Assembly (NCBI RefSeq): GCF_900187565.1
Contig: NZ_FYED01000002.1
Location: 178,869-242,868 of the forward strand
Source: Pseudomonas sp. Irchel 3A7
Lineage (GTDB): Bacteria > Pseudomonadota > Gammaproteobacteria > Pseudomonadales > Pseudomonadaceae
Direction: 5' to 3'
Length of the DNA: 64,000 nt
Positions 44,813 through 52,725 of this stretch are shown here, one piece after another. The position numbers and the translations under genes are program-made. Under the pieces are notes generated by a model. That model was not told the DNA's origin. It was given only the letters and a program-made list of their open reading frames with translations, and did no database searches. Positions within the stretch are counted from its first letter, which is position 1. Every line of letters begins with the position of its first letter.

Positions 44813-45579
44813 TGCTGCGCGCTGACAACTTGCTGGTCCGGCGCGGCAGTCGCACCGTGCTGGCGGACATCGATATCGAATTGCGACCGGGGGAAGTCCT
44901 CGGCGTGCTGGGCCCCAATGGCGCGGGTAAAAGTACCCTGCTCGCCGCCTTGTGCGATGAGCTGCCGGCCAGCGAAGGCACGGTCCGCCTCGACGAGCGC
45001 AAGCTAGCCGATTGGCCCGGCCAGGAGCGGGCCAAACGCCTGGCGGTATTGCCCCAGAGTTCGAGCCTGAACTTCGCCTTTTCGGTCAATGAAGTGGTGG
45101 GCATGGGCCGCTTGCCCCATGCCAGCGGTCGTGTGCGCGATGCCGAAATCGTTGCCCAGGCGCTGGGTGCCGCCGACGCCTTGCACCTGGCCGGGCGCAG
45201 TTATCTGGCCTTGTCCGGTGGCGAACGCCAACGCGTACACCTGGCGCGGGTACTCGCTCAGCTGTGGCCGGGCGCCGAGGGCCAGACCCTGCTGCTCGAC
45301 GAACCGACCTCGATGCTCGATCCATTGCACCAGCACACCATTCTGCAAGCGGTGCGCGATTTCGCCGGGCGCGGTGCGGCAGTGCTGGTGATCCTGCACG
45401 ACCTCAACCTTGCCGCGCGTTATTGCGATCACCTGCTGCTGTTACAGGACGGTCGCCCCCACGCCTACGGCACGCCGGACGAGGTCCTGACCGCCGAAGC
45501 GCTGGAAGCGGTGTACGGGTTGCAGGTGCTGATTCACCAGCATCCGGAACGTGGCCACCCGTTGATTATCGCGCGCTGA
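44812..45579 (+). CDS. phuV: Haem ABC transporter ATP-binding protein PhuV, 255 aa
   Basis: Walker A is [14 protein letters not shown], the signature is [16 protein letters not shown] and Walker B is [14 protein letters not shown] followed by the H-loop in [13 protein letters not shown]. The length fits HemV/HmuV proteins. It powers haem import through PhuU. The ATG overlaps the phuU stop by one base. It is separated from phuW by 57 bp, with AAGGA before the next start. Confidence 0.95.
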   Translation: MLRADNLLVRRGSRTVLADIDIELRPGEVLGVLGPNGAGKSTLLAALCDELPASEGTVRLDERKLADWPGQERAKRLAVLPQSSSLNFAFSVNEVVGMGRLPHASGRVRDAEIVAQALGAADALHLAGRSYLALSGGERQRVHLARVLAQLWPGAEGQTLLLDEPTSMLDPLHQHTILQAVRDFAGRGAAVLVILHDLNLAARYCDHLLLLQDGRPHAYGTPDEVLTAEALEAVYGLQVLIHQHPERGHPLIIAR

Positions 45580-45636
45580 TACCCGCCCCCTCCCGCCGTG
45601 GCGAGCGAGGGGGCCAACGTCTAACAAGGAAAACCG

Positions 45637-46521
45637 ATGCGCATTCTGCTGTTATGCCTGTTCAGCCTGCTGGTGGCCTGCCAAACCCATCACGTCACGC
45701 CACCTCCGGCACCAATCGCCCCGCAAGGTCGGGATCATGCCGATCTCGGCGTTATCCGCGAACTCGCCACCGGACGCACCCTGACGCCGCAAGAATTGGT
45801 CGAGCGTCTGGCCGTCGCGCCACGGGTACTGGTCGGTGAACAACACGACAACCCCGATCACCATGCCCTGCAACTGTGGCTGCTGCGCGAACTGGCGCAG
45901 CAACGTGCGCAAGGCAGCCTGCTGATGGAAATGCTCAACCCCGACCAGCAGGCCAAAGTCGATGCGGCGCAGGCCGCCACCCGAGCCGGTCAACCGCCGG
46001 CCGATCCTTACCAGGCACTGTCCTGGCAAGCCAATTGGGATTGGAGCGTGTACGGCGCACTGGTCACCTATGCGCTGCGCCAACCCTACCCGCTGCTGTC
46101 GGCCAACCTGGACCGGGCGCAGATCAAGCAGATCTACAAACAGCGCCCGACCCTCAGTGGCGAGGCGTCCACCACCCGGCAAGTGCAGGCGACCCTGCTC
46201 GAGGACATTCGCGAGTCCCACTGCGGCTTGCTGCCTGAGGCGCAAATGCCGGCGATGCTGGCCGTGCAGCAGCAGCGTGACCGACGCATGGCCGAGCGAC
46301 TGATGGCGGCACCGACCCCTGCGGTGTTGTTGGCCGGGGCGTTCCATGTGCGCAAGGATCTGGGGGTGCCGTTGCACCTGAAAGACCTTGGTGCAGACCA
46401 GGGTAATGCGGTGCTTGTATTGGCTGAGGTGGGCAAGACGGTGACGGCCGAAAGCGCGGACTATGTGTGGTATACCGCGGCGCAACCGGAGCAGGATCAC
46501 TGCGCGAAATTGCGCCGTTAG
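45637..46521 (+). CDS. phuW: ChaN-family lipoprotein PhuW, 294 aa
   Basis: The signal peptide ends in the lipobox LVAC with the cysteine at residue 15. The rest is a ChaN/DUF399 domain with RVLVGEQHDNPDHHALQLWL, LLMEMLNPDQQ and ALSWQANWDWSVY. The ChaN of Campylobacter binds haem as a dimer, which fits a haem-related role at the end of the phu operon. PhuW in P. aeruginosa occupies the same place, but its function is not established. AAGGA lies upstream of the ATG. It is followed by an inverted REP pair. Confidence 0.88.
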   Translation: MRILLLCLFSLLVACQTHHVTPPPAPIAPQGRDHADLGVIRELATGRTLTPQELVERLAVAPRVLVGEQHDNPDHHALQLWLLRELAQQRAQGSLLMEMLNPDQQAKVDAAQAATRAGQPPADPYQALSWQANWDWSVYGALVTYALRQPYPLLSANLDRAQIKQIYKQRPTLSGEASTTRQVQATLLEDIRESHCGLLPEAQMPAMLAVQQQRDRRMAERLMAAPTPAVLLAGAFHVRKDLGVPLHLKDLGADQGNAVLVLAEVGKTVTAESADYVWYTAAQPEQDHCAKLRR

Positions 46522-46559
46522 TTTTTTATCTGATCCAGGATTTTTGGCAGAGCCACTAT

Positions 46560-46634
46560 CGCTTTCGCGAGCAGGCTCGCTCCCACAGAAGATCGCATAT
46601 CCCTTGTGGGAGCGAGCCTGCTCGCGAAGGCGGC
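46560..46634. repeat. Two REP elements, tail-to-tail
   Basis: GCGAGCAGGCTCGCTCCCAC at 46568 comes first and GTGGGAGCGAGCCTGCTCGC second, so the order is reversed compared with the other doublets. It lies between phuW and a convergent cytochrome gene. Confidence 0.85.
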
Positions 46635-46670
46635 ATCACTGTGAACGATCCTGGCCCTGACTCACCCTGA

Positions 46671-47060
46671 TCACAGAGCCTGAAATGTTTCCAGATAAGC
46701 CAGCAAATCATCGATCTTCTCCTGATCGCTGATCCCCCAGAAAATCATCCGCGTGCCCGATACCACGGCCTTCGGATCCTCGATGTACGCCGCGAGTTTG
46801 TCCCGCGTCCAGACAATGCCTGATGACTTCATGGCATCAGAATACTGATAGTCCGCGGTGCTGCCCGCCACGCGTCCGAACACATCATTGAGTTGCGGAC
46901 CGAAGAATGCGCGCGCGCCCTCCCCGACCTGATGGCAGCCGCCACACACCCGCTTGAACAGTTTCCCACCCGCCTCGGCATCCCCCTGCGCGGTCGCTTG
47001 CGCGGCGAACAGGCCTGTACAGAGACTCAGGATGAAGGTCATCACGGCCGCTTGGTTCAT
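46671..47060 (-). CDS. Periplasmic class I cytochrome c, 129 aa
   Basis: The signal peptide (LSLCTGLFAAQATA) is followed by a single haem site in KRVCGGCHQVGEGARAFFGP, the CxxCH motif. The likely axial methionine is in GTRMIFWGI near the C-terminus. Size and the segment GPQLNDVFGRVAGSTADYQY place it with cytochrome c2/c550-like electron carriers. No oxidoreductase partner is adjacent; the IorAB genes lie 6 kb away on the same strand but with other genes between. It could accept electrons from a periplasmic dehydrogenase. Confidence 0.9.
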   Translation of the reverse strand: MNQAAVMTFILSLCTGLFAAQATAQGDAEAGGKLFKRVCGGCHQVGEGARAFFGPQLNDVFGRVAGSTADYQYSDAMKSSGIVWTRDKLAAYIEDPKAVVSGTRMIFWGISDQEKIDDLLAYLETFQAL

Positions 47061-47304
47061 TTACCGCTCCAGATCAGGCATTGCCCATCGCAAAAAATGG
47101 CCGCCATTTGATCATGACTTGGCCGCTTTCCCGAAGCACTTCAGGCGCATGCCAACCAAGTCTGCCGTCCATCCCGCCAACGAGCGCGCAGCCGTTGCCC
47201 GCCTAGACTAGCCTATCAATGCGTCTCAACGGCAAGGCGCATCGACTCACCCAGTGTGTGGCATGAACACCTGCCACCGCCCACCAACAGACGGAGGCAC
47301 AATC

Positions 47305-48057
47305 ATGAAAATTGTCGTCATCGGCGGTACAGGCCTGATCGGAACACAACTCTGCAAAATCCTGCGCGAAAGTGGACATGATGTCGTGCCCGCCACACCG
47401 AGTACCGGTGTCAACGCGGTGTCCGGGGAAGGATTGCAGGCAGCGTTGCAAGGCGCCGAGGTGGTGGTCGATGTCGCCAACTCACCCTCGTTCGAAGACG
47501 CCGCCGTACTCGAGTTCTTTGAAAAGTCCGGGCGCAACCTCGCCGCTGCCGAGAAGACCGCGGGGGTCAAGCACCACGTTGCGCTCTCGGTGGTCGGTAC
47601 GGAGCGGATGCTCGAAAGCGGTTACTTCCGCGCCAAAATGGCCCAGGAGGAATTGATCAAAGAATCCGGGGTGCCCTTTACGATCCTGCGCGCCACGCAG
47701 TTTTTCGAATTCCTCGGCGCCATTGCGCAATCCGGTGCTCAAGCAGACGGCACCATTCGCCTGACTTCGGCCGCCCTGCAGCCGATTGCCTCGGCCGATG
47801 TCGCGGCGGCACTGGCCACGATTGCCGTGGCCGCCCCCACCGGCAAGACCGAGGAAGTGGCCGGCCCCGACAAGCAGCCCCTGGTCTCGTTCGCCAAAAC
47901 CTACCTGCAGCACACCCAGGATCAGCGCGACGTGATTACCGACGATAAGGCCGGGTACTACGGCGCGATCATCAACGACCAGTCGCTGACGCCTGGCGCC
48001 AACCCCATCCTCGGCAAGATTCACTTCGATCAATGGCTCAAGAGCACCAGCGCCTAG
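47305..48057 (+). CDS. NAD(P)-binding SDR/NmrA-like protein, 250 aa
   Basis: The Rossmann motif IVVIGGTGLIGTQLCKIL opens the protein, and GGAGG precedes the ATG at 47305. AGVKHHVALSVVGTERMLES, then FRAKMAQEELIKESGVPFTI and LRATQFFEFLG, match the NmrA-like/atypical SDR group. The usual active-site Tyr-Lys pair is replaced by YFRAK. It probably acts as a redox-linked binding protein or reductase in the cytoplasm. It is followed after 58 bp by a cupin gene on the same strand, so the two may form an operon. Confidence 0.82.
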   Translation: MKIVVIGGTGLIGTQLCKILRESGHDVVPATPSTGVNAVSGEGLQAALQGAEVVVDVANSPSFEDAAVLEFFEKSGRNLAAAEKTAGVKHHVALSVVGTERMLESGYFRAKMAQEELIKESGVPFTILRATQFFEFLGAIAQSGAQADGTIRLTSAALQPIASADVAAALATIAVAAPTGKTEEVAGPDKQPLVSFAKTYLQHTQDQRDVITDDKAGYYGAIINDQSLTPGANPILGKIHFDQWLKSTSA

Positions 48058-48115
48058 CGCTGACGAACAGGGGCGTGCGACTCGCCCCGCTCTCTCACTT
48101 CATCAGGAGCGTCCC

Positions 48116-48520
48116 ATGCGAACTCCCTTTATCTTCACCCTGCTAGCCCTGTCGTTCAGCGCCTCCACGCCGGCCCTGGCGGCCGACGCGCCACACCCGG
48201 ACGTCAAGGAGGTGTCGGTTACGGCACTTCCCGATTACCCCGGCAAGGAAATGTTGATTCTCACCGTCGAGTACCCGCCAGGCGGTGCCGACCCGGTTCA
48301 CCGGCACGACGCCCATGGTTTCATCTATGTGCTTGAAGGCTCCATCGTCATGGGGGTCAAGGGTGGCAAGGAAGTCACGCTGATGCCCGGACAAAGTTTT
48401 CACGAAGGCCCCAACGACATCCACACCGTGGGCCGCAACGCGAGTCAGGACAAACCCGCCAAATTCGTCGTATTTCTGTTGAAAGACCAAGGCAAGCCAC
48501 CGGTCATCCCGGTGCCTTGA
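48116..48520 (+). CDS. Exported single-domain cupin, 134 aa
   Basis: The signal peptide ends TPALAADA. The cupin core has PVHRHDAHGFIYVLEGSIVM with metal-binding histidines and a glutamate, and GQSFHEGPNDIHTVGRN with the second histidine. The fold suggests a small metalloprotein in the periplasm, perhaps a dioxygenase-like or sugar/phenolic-binding cupin. The substrate cannot be predicted. It follows the SDR gene closely and has its own GGAG. No membrane anchor is visible beyond the signal peptide. Confidence 0.82.
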   Translation: MRTPFIFTLLALSFSASTPALAADAPHPDVKEVSVTALPDYPGKEMLILTVEYPPGGADPVHRHDAHGFIYVLEGSIVMGVKGGKEVTLMPGQSFHEGPNDIHTVGRNASQDKPAKFVVFLLKDQGKPPVIPVP

Positions 48521-48602
48521 ACGGGTCGCTTTGCTACTGCTGCCGACTCATTGCCCTGCGCAAAAAAAACGGGTCGGCAGCCTCCTGCCCTCCACTCGAC
48601 CC

Positions 48603-48614
48603 ATACCTGCGTAT
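48603..48614. promoter_or_regulatory. Palindrome ATACC-TG-CGTAT upstream of the third repeat protein
   Basis: It matches the motif of the 26-36 kb block with one mismatch between arms. It is 172 bp before the gene. TATGCA lies 47 bases from its first base, the same offset as TATGTA at the 29538 site. Confidence 0.5.
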
Positions 48615-48774
48615 GAAGCGTTCATACCAAGATATCCAGCCGCACAACCTATGCATAAGTGACGTGATTTCTGGGCCAATTAAGATGCACGCATCGAATG
48701 TCCGGGCTGAAACGGCCTGCATTCATGCCTGCCAGGTTATTGCTTGAATAACCCCCCTGACCCAAAAGGTGAAC

Positions 48775-49455
48775 ATGATGAACACCCCTCGTTATGCATT
48801 AGGGATTGCCCTGTTTTCGACCCTTGGATTGATCGCGACAAACCTTCACGCCGCCGAGTCCGGTACCGGAACAGCCGGTGCCAGCACCGCCGCGCACAAC
48901 GCTGCCGAAGGCGGCGCTGACCGCATCAAGGAAAGGCAACTGGCCGCGGACGGTGCGGATCGTCTCAAGGGCAATCAGGTTGCAGAAGGGGGTGCTGACC
49001 GTCTGAGAGAACGGCAACTCAAACAGAACCAGGTCGCCGAAGGCGGTGCCGATCGCCTGAAGGAACGCCAGCTTGCCGAGGGCGGCGCTGATCGCCTGAA
49101 GGAACGCCAACTCGCCGAAGGCGGCGCTGATCGCCTGAGGGAACGCCAACTCGCCGAGGGCGGTGCCGATCGCCTGAGGGAACGCCAACTCGCCGAAGGC
49201 GGCGCTGATCGCCTGAAGGAACGCCAGCTTGCCGAGGGCGGCGCCGATCGCTTGAGGGAGCGTCAACTGGCGGCGGACGGTTCCGAACGCCTGAAACAAA
49301 ACAGCGTTGCAGCGGGCGGGTACAACTCGATGCGCGGGACTCGGGTGGCGGAAGGCGGCTCCGACCGACTGCTGCAGAATCATTACGCCGACGGCAGCAA
49401 CGGCTACGATGCCAGCTCCGACGTCATGCCCTACTTCTGCCTGGAATGCCGCTGA
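48775..49455 (+). CDS. Secreted 13-residue-repeat protein, large divergent paralogue, 226 aa
   Basis: The signal peptide (ALFSTLGLIATNLHA) is followed by about twelve units with a 13-residue period. Most are AEGGADRLxERQL, with variants such as AADGADRLKGNQV, AADGSERLKQNSV and AEGGSDRLLQNHY. One five-residue insertion (KQNQV) breaks the phase. The C-terminus ends PYFCLECR with a CxxC pair absent from the two smaller paralogues. It shares the GG(A/S)DRL core with the proteins at 20633 and 23583. AAAGG lies upstream of the two candidate ATGs (48775 and 48778). The function is unknown. The repeats appear mature and in frame, so the gene is under selection. Confidence 0.8.
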   Translation: MMNTPRYALGIALFSTLGLIATNLHAAESGTGTAGASTAAHNAAEGGADRIKERQLAADGADRLKGNQVAEGGADRLRERQLKQNQVAEGGADRLKERQLAEGGADRLKERQLAEGGADRLRERQLAEGGADRLRERQLAEGGADRLKERQLAEGGADRLRERQLAADGSERLKQNSVAAGGYNSMRGTRVAEGGSDRLLQNHYADGSNGYDASSDVMPYFCLECR

Positions 49456-49486
49456 TCCGGAGAGAAATTCCGGAAACACTCCGGCC

Positions 49487-49580
49487 CTTGTGGGAGCGAG
49501 CCTGCTCGCGAAGGCGGTGTGTCAGGCAACATTGTTGTCGTCTGATGTACCGCTTTCGCGAGCAGGCTCGCTCCCACAGG
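49487..49580. repeat. REP doublet (REPIN)
   Basis: TTGTGGGAGCGAGCCTGCTC and GCGAGCAGGCTCGCTCCCAC in opposite orientation lie between convergent genes. Confidence 0.9.
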
Positions 49581-49596
49581 TTTGGCGTACCAGGAT

Positions 49597-50427
49597 TTAG
49601 TCCTTGAAATCCGTCGACAGCGCCAGCTCATTCCACTCGGCCAGTTCCTGGGCGACGAAGCGGTTTTTCGCTTCGATCCGCGCAATGGTGTCGCTGCCCA
49701 GTGCCAGACGTTGCGGCGGGTTCGACGCATTGACCAGCGCCAGCATGGCCTCGGCAAATTTCACCGGATCACCGGGTTGGGCATGGTTGGCGGCCTCGGC
49801 ATGCTTGCGCATGGCACCGACCGTTTCGTCGTAATCCGGCAACTCCAGCGCGGTCTTCACCAGTGACTGCTCGTCAAGGAAGTCGGTGCGGAAGAAGCCC
49901 GGTTCCACCACCGTGGCGTGGATGCCCAGCGGCGCCAGTTCCTGATGCAGCGCCTCGGTGATGCCTTCGACCGCAAACTTGGTCGAACCGTAGACCCCCC
50001 AGCCCATGTAGGCCTGGTAGCCGCCGATGGAGGAAATGTTGATCACATGTCCGGAGCGCTGGCGACGCATGTGCGGCAGTACCGCGCGGGTCACGTTGAG
50101 CACGCCGAAGACGTTGGTGGCGAACAGGCGCTCGGTCTCGCTGGCGCTGGTTTCCTCTACTGCACCCAACACACCGAAACCGGCATTGTTGATCAGCACG
50201 TCGATCCGACCGAAACGCTTGATGCCTTCTGCCACGGCCTGATGCGCTTCTTCTTCGCGGGTCACGTCCAGACGCACGGCCAGCAGGTTTGGATGATCCC
50301 CCAGTTTGGCCGTGATTTCTTCGGGTTTACGGGCCGTGGCAATCACCGCGTCGCCAGCACGCAGAGCATGTTCTGCGATCAGAGTGCCAAAACCACGAGA
50401 AGCACCAGTAATGAGCCAAGTACGCAT
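49597..50427 (-). CDS. Classical short-chain dehydrogenase/reductase, 276 aa
   Basis: The cofactor motif is LITGASRGFGTLIAEHAL. NNAG is present in LINNAGFGVLG, the catalytic serine is in HVINISSIGGYQAYMGW and the Tyr-Lys pair in VYGSTKFAVEG. The arginine in IATARKPEE favours NADP(H). Length and the C-terminal extension (IEAKNRFVAQELAEWNELAL) fit the group of SDRs often named as oxidoreductases of unknown substrate. It diverges from a LysR gene across 130 bp, so the LysR product probably controls it. Confidence 0.9.
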   Translation of the reverse strand: MRTWLITGASRGFGTLIAEHALRAGDAVIATARKPEEITAKLGDHPNLLAVRLDVTREEEAHQAVAEGIKRFGRIDVLINNAGFGVLGAVEETSASETERLFATNVFGVLNVTRAVLPHMRRQRSGHVINISSIGGYQAYMGWGVYGSTKFAVEGITEALHQELAPLGIHATVVEPGFFRTDFLDEQSLVKTALELPDYDETVGAMRKHAEAANHAQPGDPVKFAEAMLALVNASNPPQRLALGSDTIARIEAKNRFVAQELAEWNELALSTDFKD

Positions 50428-50557
50428 ATCAACTCCTCCTGTCAGCGACCCGAGCGTGATTGCCGGGCCTTCTTGATGAGTTGACGCAACTTTAAAACTC
50501 CACTACTGATGTGATAATCCCAATAATTTTGCATGACTTTGTGAAAGGCATTCACAT

Positions 50558-51463
50558 ATGAAAGCACCTTCAGCGGCGGATCTCTCGATCTTCCTGTGCG
50601 TGGCCAGTCACCTGAACTTCAGCCGGGCAGCGGTCGAGCTGGGCGTGACGCCTTCAGCACTCAGCCATGCGGTGCGCACCCTGGAGAACCGGCTCGGCGT
50701 CAGGCTGTTCAACCGCACCACCCGCAGCGTCGGGCTGACCGAGGCTGGCGAGCGACTCTGCGCACGATTGAAACCGGCCTTCCGGGATATCGACGATGCC
50801 CTGGAAGACCTCAACCACTTCCGCGACAAACCCTCCGGCAGCCTGCGCATCACGGCCGGTCGCCAGGCCGCGGAATTGGTGCTGCTGCCGCTGGCCGGCC
50901 GGTTCCTGGAGGTCTATCCGGATGTGAAGCTGGAGATCGTGGCCGATGATGGCCTGGTCGATGTGGTCTCCGCCGGTTTCGATGCCGGCGTGCGTTTCGG
51001 CGCGCGCCTGGAGGCCGACATGGTGTCCTTGCCGATCGGCGCCTACATGCGCTCGGTGGTGGTGGGCTCGCCGGCGTTCTTTGCCCGGCACCCGGTTCCG
51101 CAGAAACCCGAAGACATTCACGGCCTGCCGTGCATCCGCCATCGTTTTCCGAGCGGTTCGCTGTATCGCTGGGAGTTCGAACGTGGCGGTATCGCCCAGG
51201 AAATCGAAGTCGACGGCCCCCTGACCCTGGGCGATGTGAGCCTGATGGTCGGCCCGGCCCTGCAAGGCGTCGGCATCGCCTACATCTTCGAAGACATGGT
51301 CAAGGCACAGGTGGCCGACGGCAGCCTGATCCAGGTGCTGGGCGACTGGTGCCCCTACTACCCGGGACTGCACCTCTATTACCCGAGCCGGCGCCATGTG
51401 CCCGCGACACTCAAGGCCTTCATCGAGTTTGCCCGTGCGGCCCGGGAGCAAAATTCGCGCTGA
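50558..51463 (+). CDS. LysR-family transcriptional regulator, 301 aa
   Basis: The winged helix is typical (LSIFLCVASHLNFSRAAVEL, VTPSALSHAVRTLENRLGV, FNRTTRSVGLT), followed by a complete effector domain with LRITAGRQAAELVLLPL and VGFDAGVRFG-like AGFDAGVRFGARLE. It belongs to the large group that includes DmlR/AaeR-like regulators next to the gene they control. AAAGG precedes the ATG at 50558. The divergent SDR at 49597-50427 is the likely target. The inducer is unknown. Confidence 0.9.
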   Translation: MKAPSAADLSIFLCVASHLNFSRAAVELGVTPSALSHAVRTLENRLGVRLFNRTTRSVGLTEAGERLCARLKPAFRDIDDALEDLNHFRDKPSGSLRITAGRQAAELVLLPLAGRFLEVYPDVKLEIVADDGLVDVVSAGFDAGVRFGARLEADMVSLPIGAYMRSVVVGSPAFFARHPVPQKPEDIHGLPCIRHRFPSGSLYRWEFERGGIAQEIEVDGPLTLGDVSLMVGPALQGVGIAYIFEDMVKAQVADGSLIQVLGDWCPYYPGLHLYYPSRRHVPATLKAFIEFARAAREQNSR

Positions 51464-51492
51464 CCCGCTCACTTAAGCGTGGAGCCCCACAT

Positions 51493-51616
51493 TTGTGGCG
51501 AGGGGATTTATCCCCGTTGGGCCGCGAAGCGGCCCTCAGCGTCCGTTCAAACAGACTGAGTTGGTCGGATTTACGACTGCTTCGCAGCCGAACGGGGATA
51601 AATCCCCTCGCCACAG
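51493..51616. repeat. Inverted repeat of a second REP family (GTGGCGAGGGGATTTATCCC)
   Basis: Outer arms TGTGGCGAGGGGATTTATCC and GGATAAATCCCCTCGCCACA are complementary. Between them are GGGCCGCGAAGCGGCCC and CGACTGCTTCGCAGCCG hairpins. This family differs from the GTGGGAGCGAGC type in the rest of the window. Together with flanking sequence it fills the gap between the two LysR genes. Confidence 0.85.
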
Positions 51617-51792
51617 ATTTCTTAGTCGCCTGAAAATTGTCTTAAGTGAACGGCATTCCGCGCTAGCTCACTGCCCGCCCGCTACAGATCACATCAGGCA
51701 ACATTCAGTAATCATGTCATTGGCGGCGATCTGTACAACGCATCGGACGCAGTGTTACAGATGATTTCTTCAGCCGCCGACGGAGATAAACC

Positions 51793-52719
51793 ATGCGTCA
51801 GGACCATCTGGACGGGTTGGTGACCTTCATCGCTGTCGCCGAGGAAAAAGGCTTCTCGAACGCGGCCGTCAGACTCGGCATTTCGCCGTCCGCGGTCAGC
51901 CAGAGCATCCGCGGACTCGAGGAACGCCTGGGCCTGGTGCTGTTCAACCGCACCACCCGCAGCGTATGCCTGACCGAGATCGGCGAACGTTACCTGGAGC
52001 GCGTGCAACCGGCCCTGGAACAACTGACCTCGGCCTCCCGCGAACTCGGGCGCGAAGCCAGCCATCCCACCGGCCTGCTGCGCATCAATGTGCCGCGCGC
52101 CGCCTACCTGATCGTGCTGCAACCGATGTTGCGCCACTTCATGGCGACCTACCCGGAAATCAATCTGGAGATCCGCGTGGAAAACCTGCTGGAGGACATT
52201 GTCAGCCAGGGTTTCGACGCCGGCATCCGCTTTGGTGACGCGGTGGACAAGGACATGGTCGCGCTGCCCATCGGCCCGGACATGCAGGCGCAGGTGATCG
52301 CCGCGCCCGATTATCTGGACCGCCACGGTTTACCGGAACACCCCAGGGACTTGCTGAGGCACGACTGCATCGGCTTTCGTCACAGCACCAGCGGGCAAAT
52401 CGAACGCTGGGCATTCGAAAAGGCCGACGAGAAATTCGAGCTGCCGGTCAAGGGCCGGCTGATCGTCAACGACTCGGAAATACTGGTGCGCTCGGCACTG
52501 GACGGCCTGGGCATCGCCTACATGATCAACGGCTACATCGAGCCCTTTATCGAGCAGGGTCGGCTGATCCGGCTGCTGCCGGACTGGAGCCCGACCTTCC
52601 CTTCCCTGCATTTGTACTACCCGGATCGACGCCGGGTGCCGGCCAAGCTGCGGGCGCTCATCGACTTCCTGCGCAACGAACGCCACAGCCTGGGGCCAAT
52701 CGAAGAACTCATCATCTAA
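51793..52719 (+). CDS. LysR-family transcriptional regulator, 308 aa
   Basis: The N-terminal helix-turn-helix reads LVTFIAVAEEKGFSNAAVRL, ISPSAVSQSIRGLEERLGLV and FNRTTRSVCLT. The effector domain contains LLRINVPRAAYLIVLQPML and GFDAGIRFGDAVDKDMVALP. It is close in type to the LysR at 50558, suggesting a gene-family relation. GGAG lies before the ATG. It converges with the IorB gene, whose stop is six bases beyond its own, so no direct target can be named. It may regulate the IorAB genes in trans. Confidence 0.9.
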   Translation: MRQDHLDGLVTFIAVAEEKGFSNAAVRLGISPSAVSQSIRGLEERLGLVLFNRTTRSVCLTEIGERYLERVQPALEQLTSASRELGREASHPTGLLRINVPRAAYLIVLQPMLRHFMATYPEINLEIRVENLLEDIVSQGFDAGIRFGDAVDKDMVALPIGPDMQAQVIAAPDYLDRHGLPEHPRDLLRHDCIGFRHSTSGQIERWAFEKADEKFELPVKGRLIVNDSEILVRSALDGLGIAYMINGYIEPFIEQGRLIRLLPDWSPTFPSLHLYYPDRRRVPAKLRALIDFLRNERHSLGPIEELII

Positions 52720-52725
52720 CGTTTG

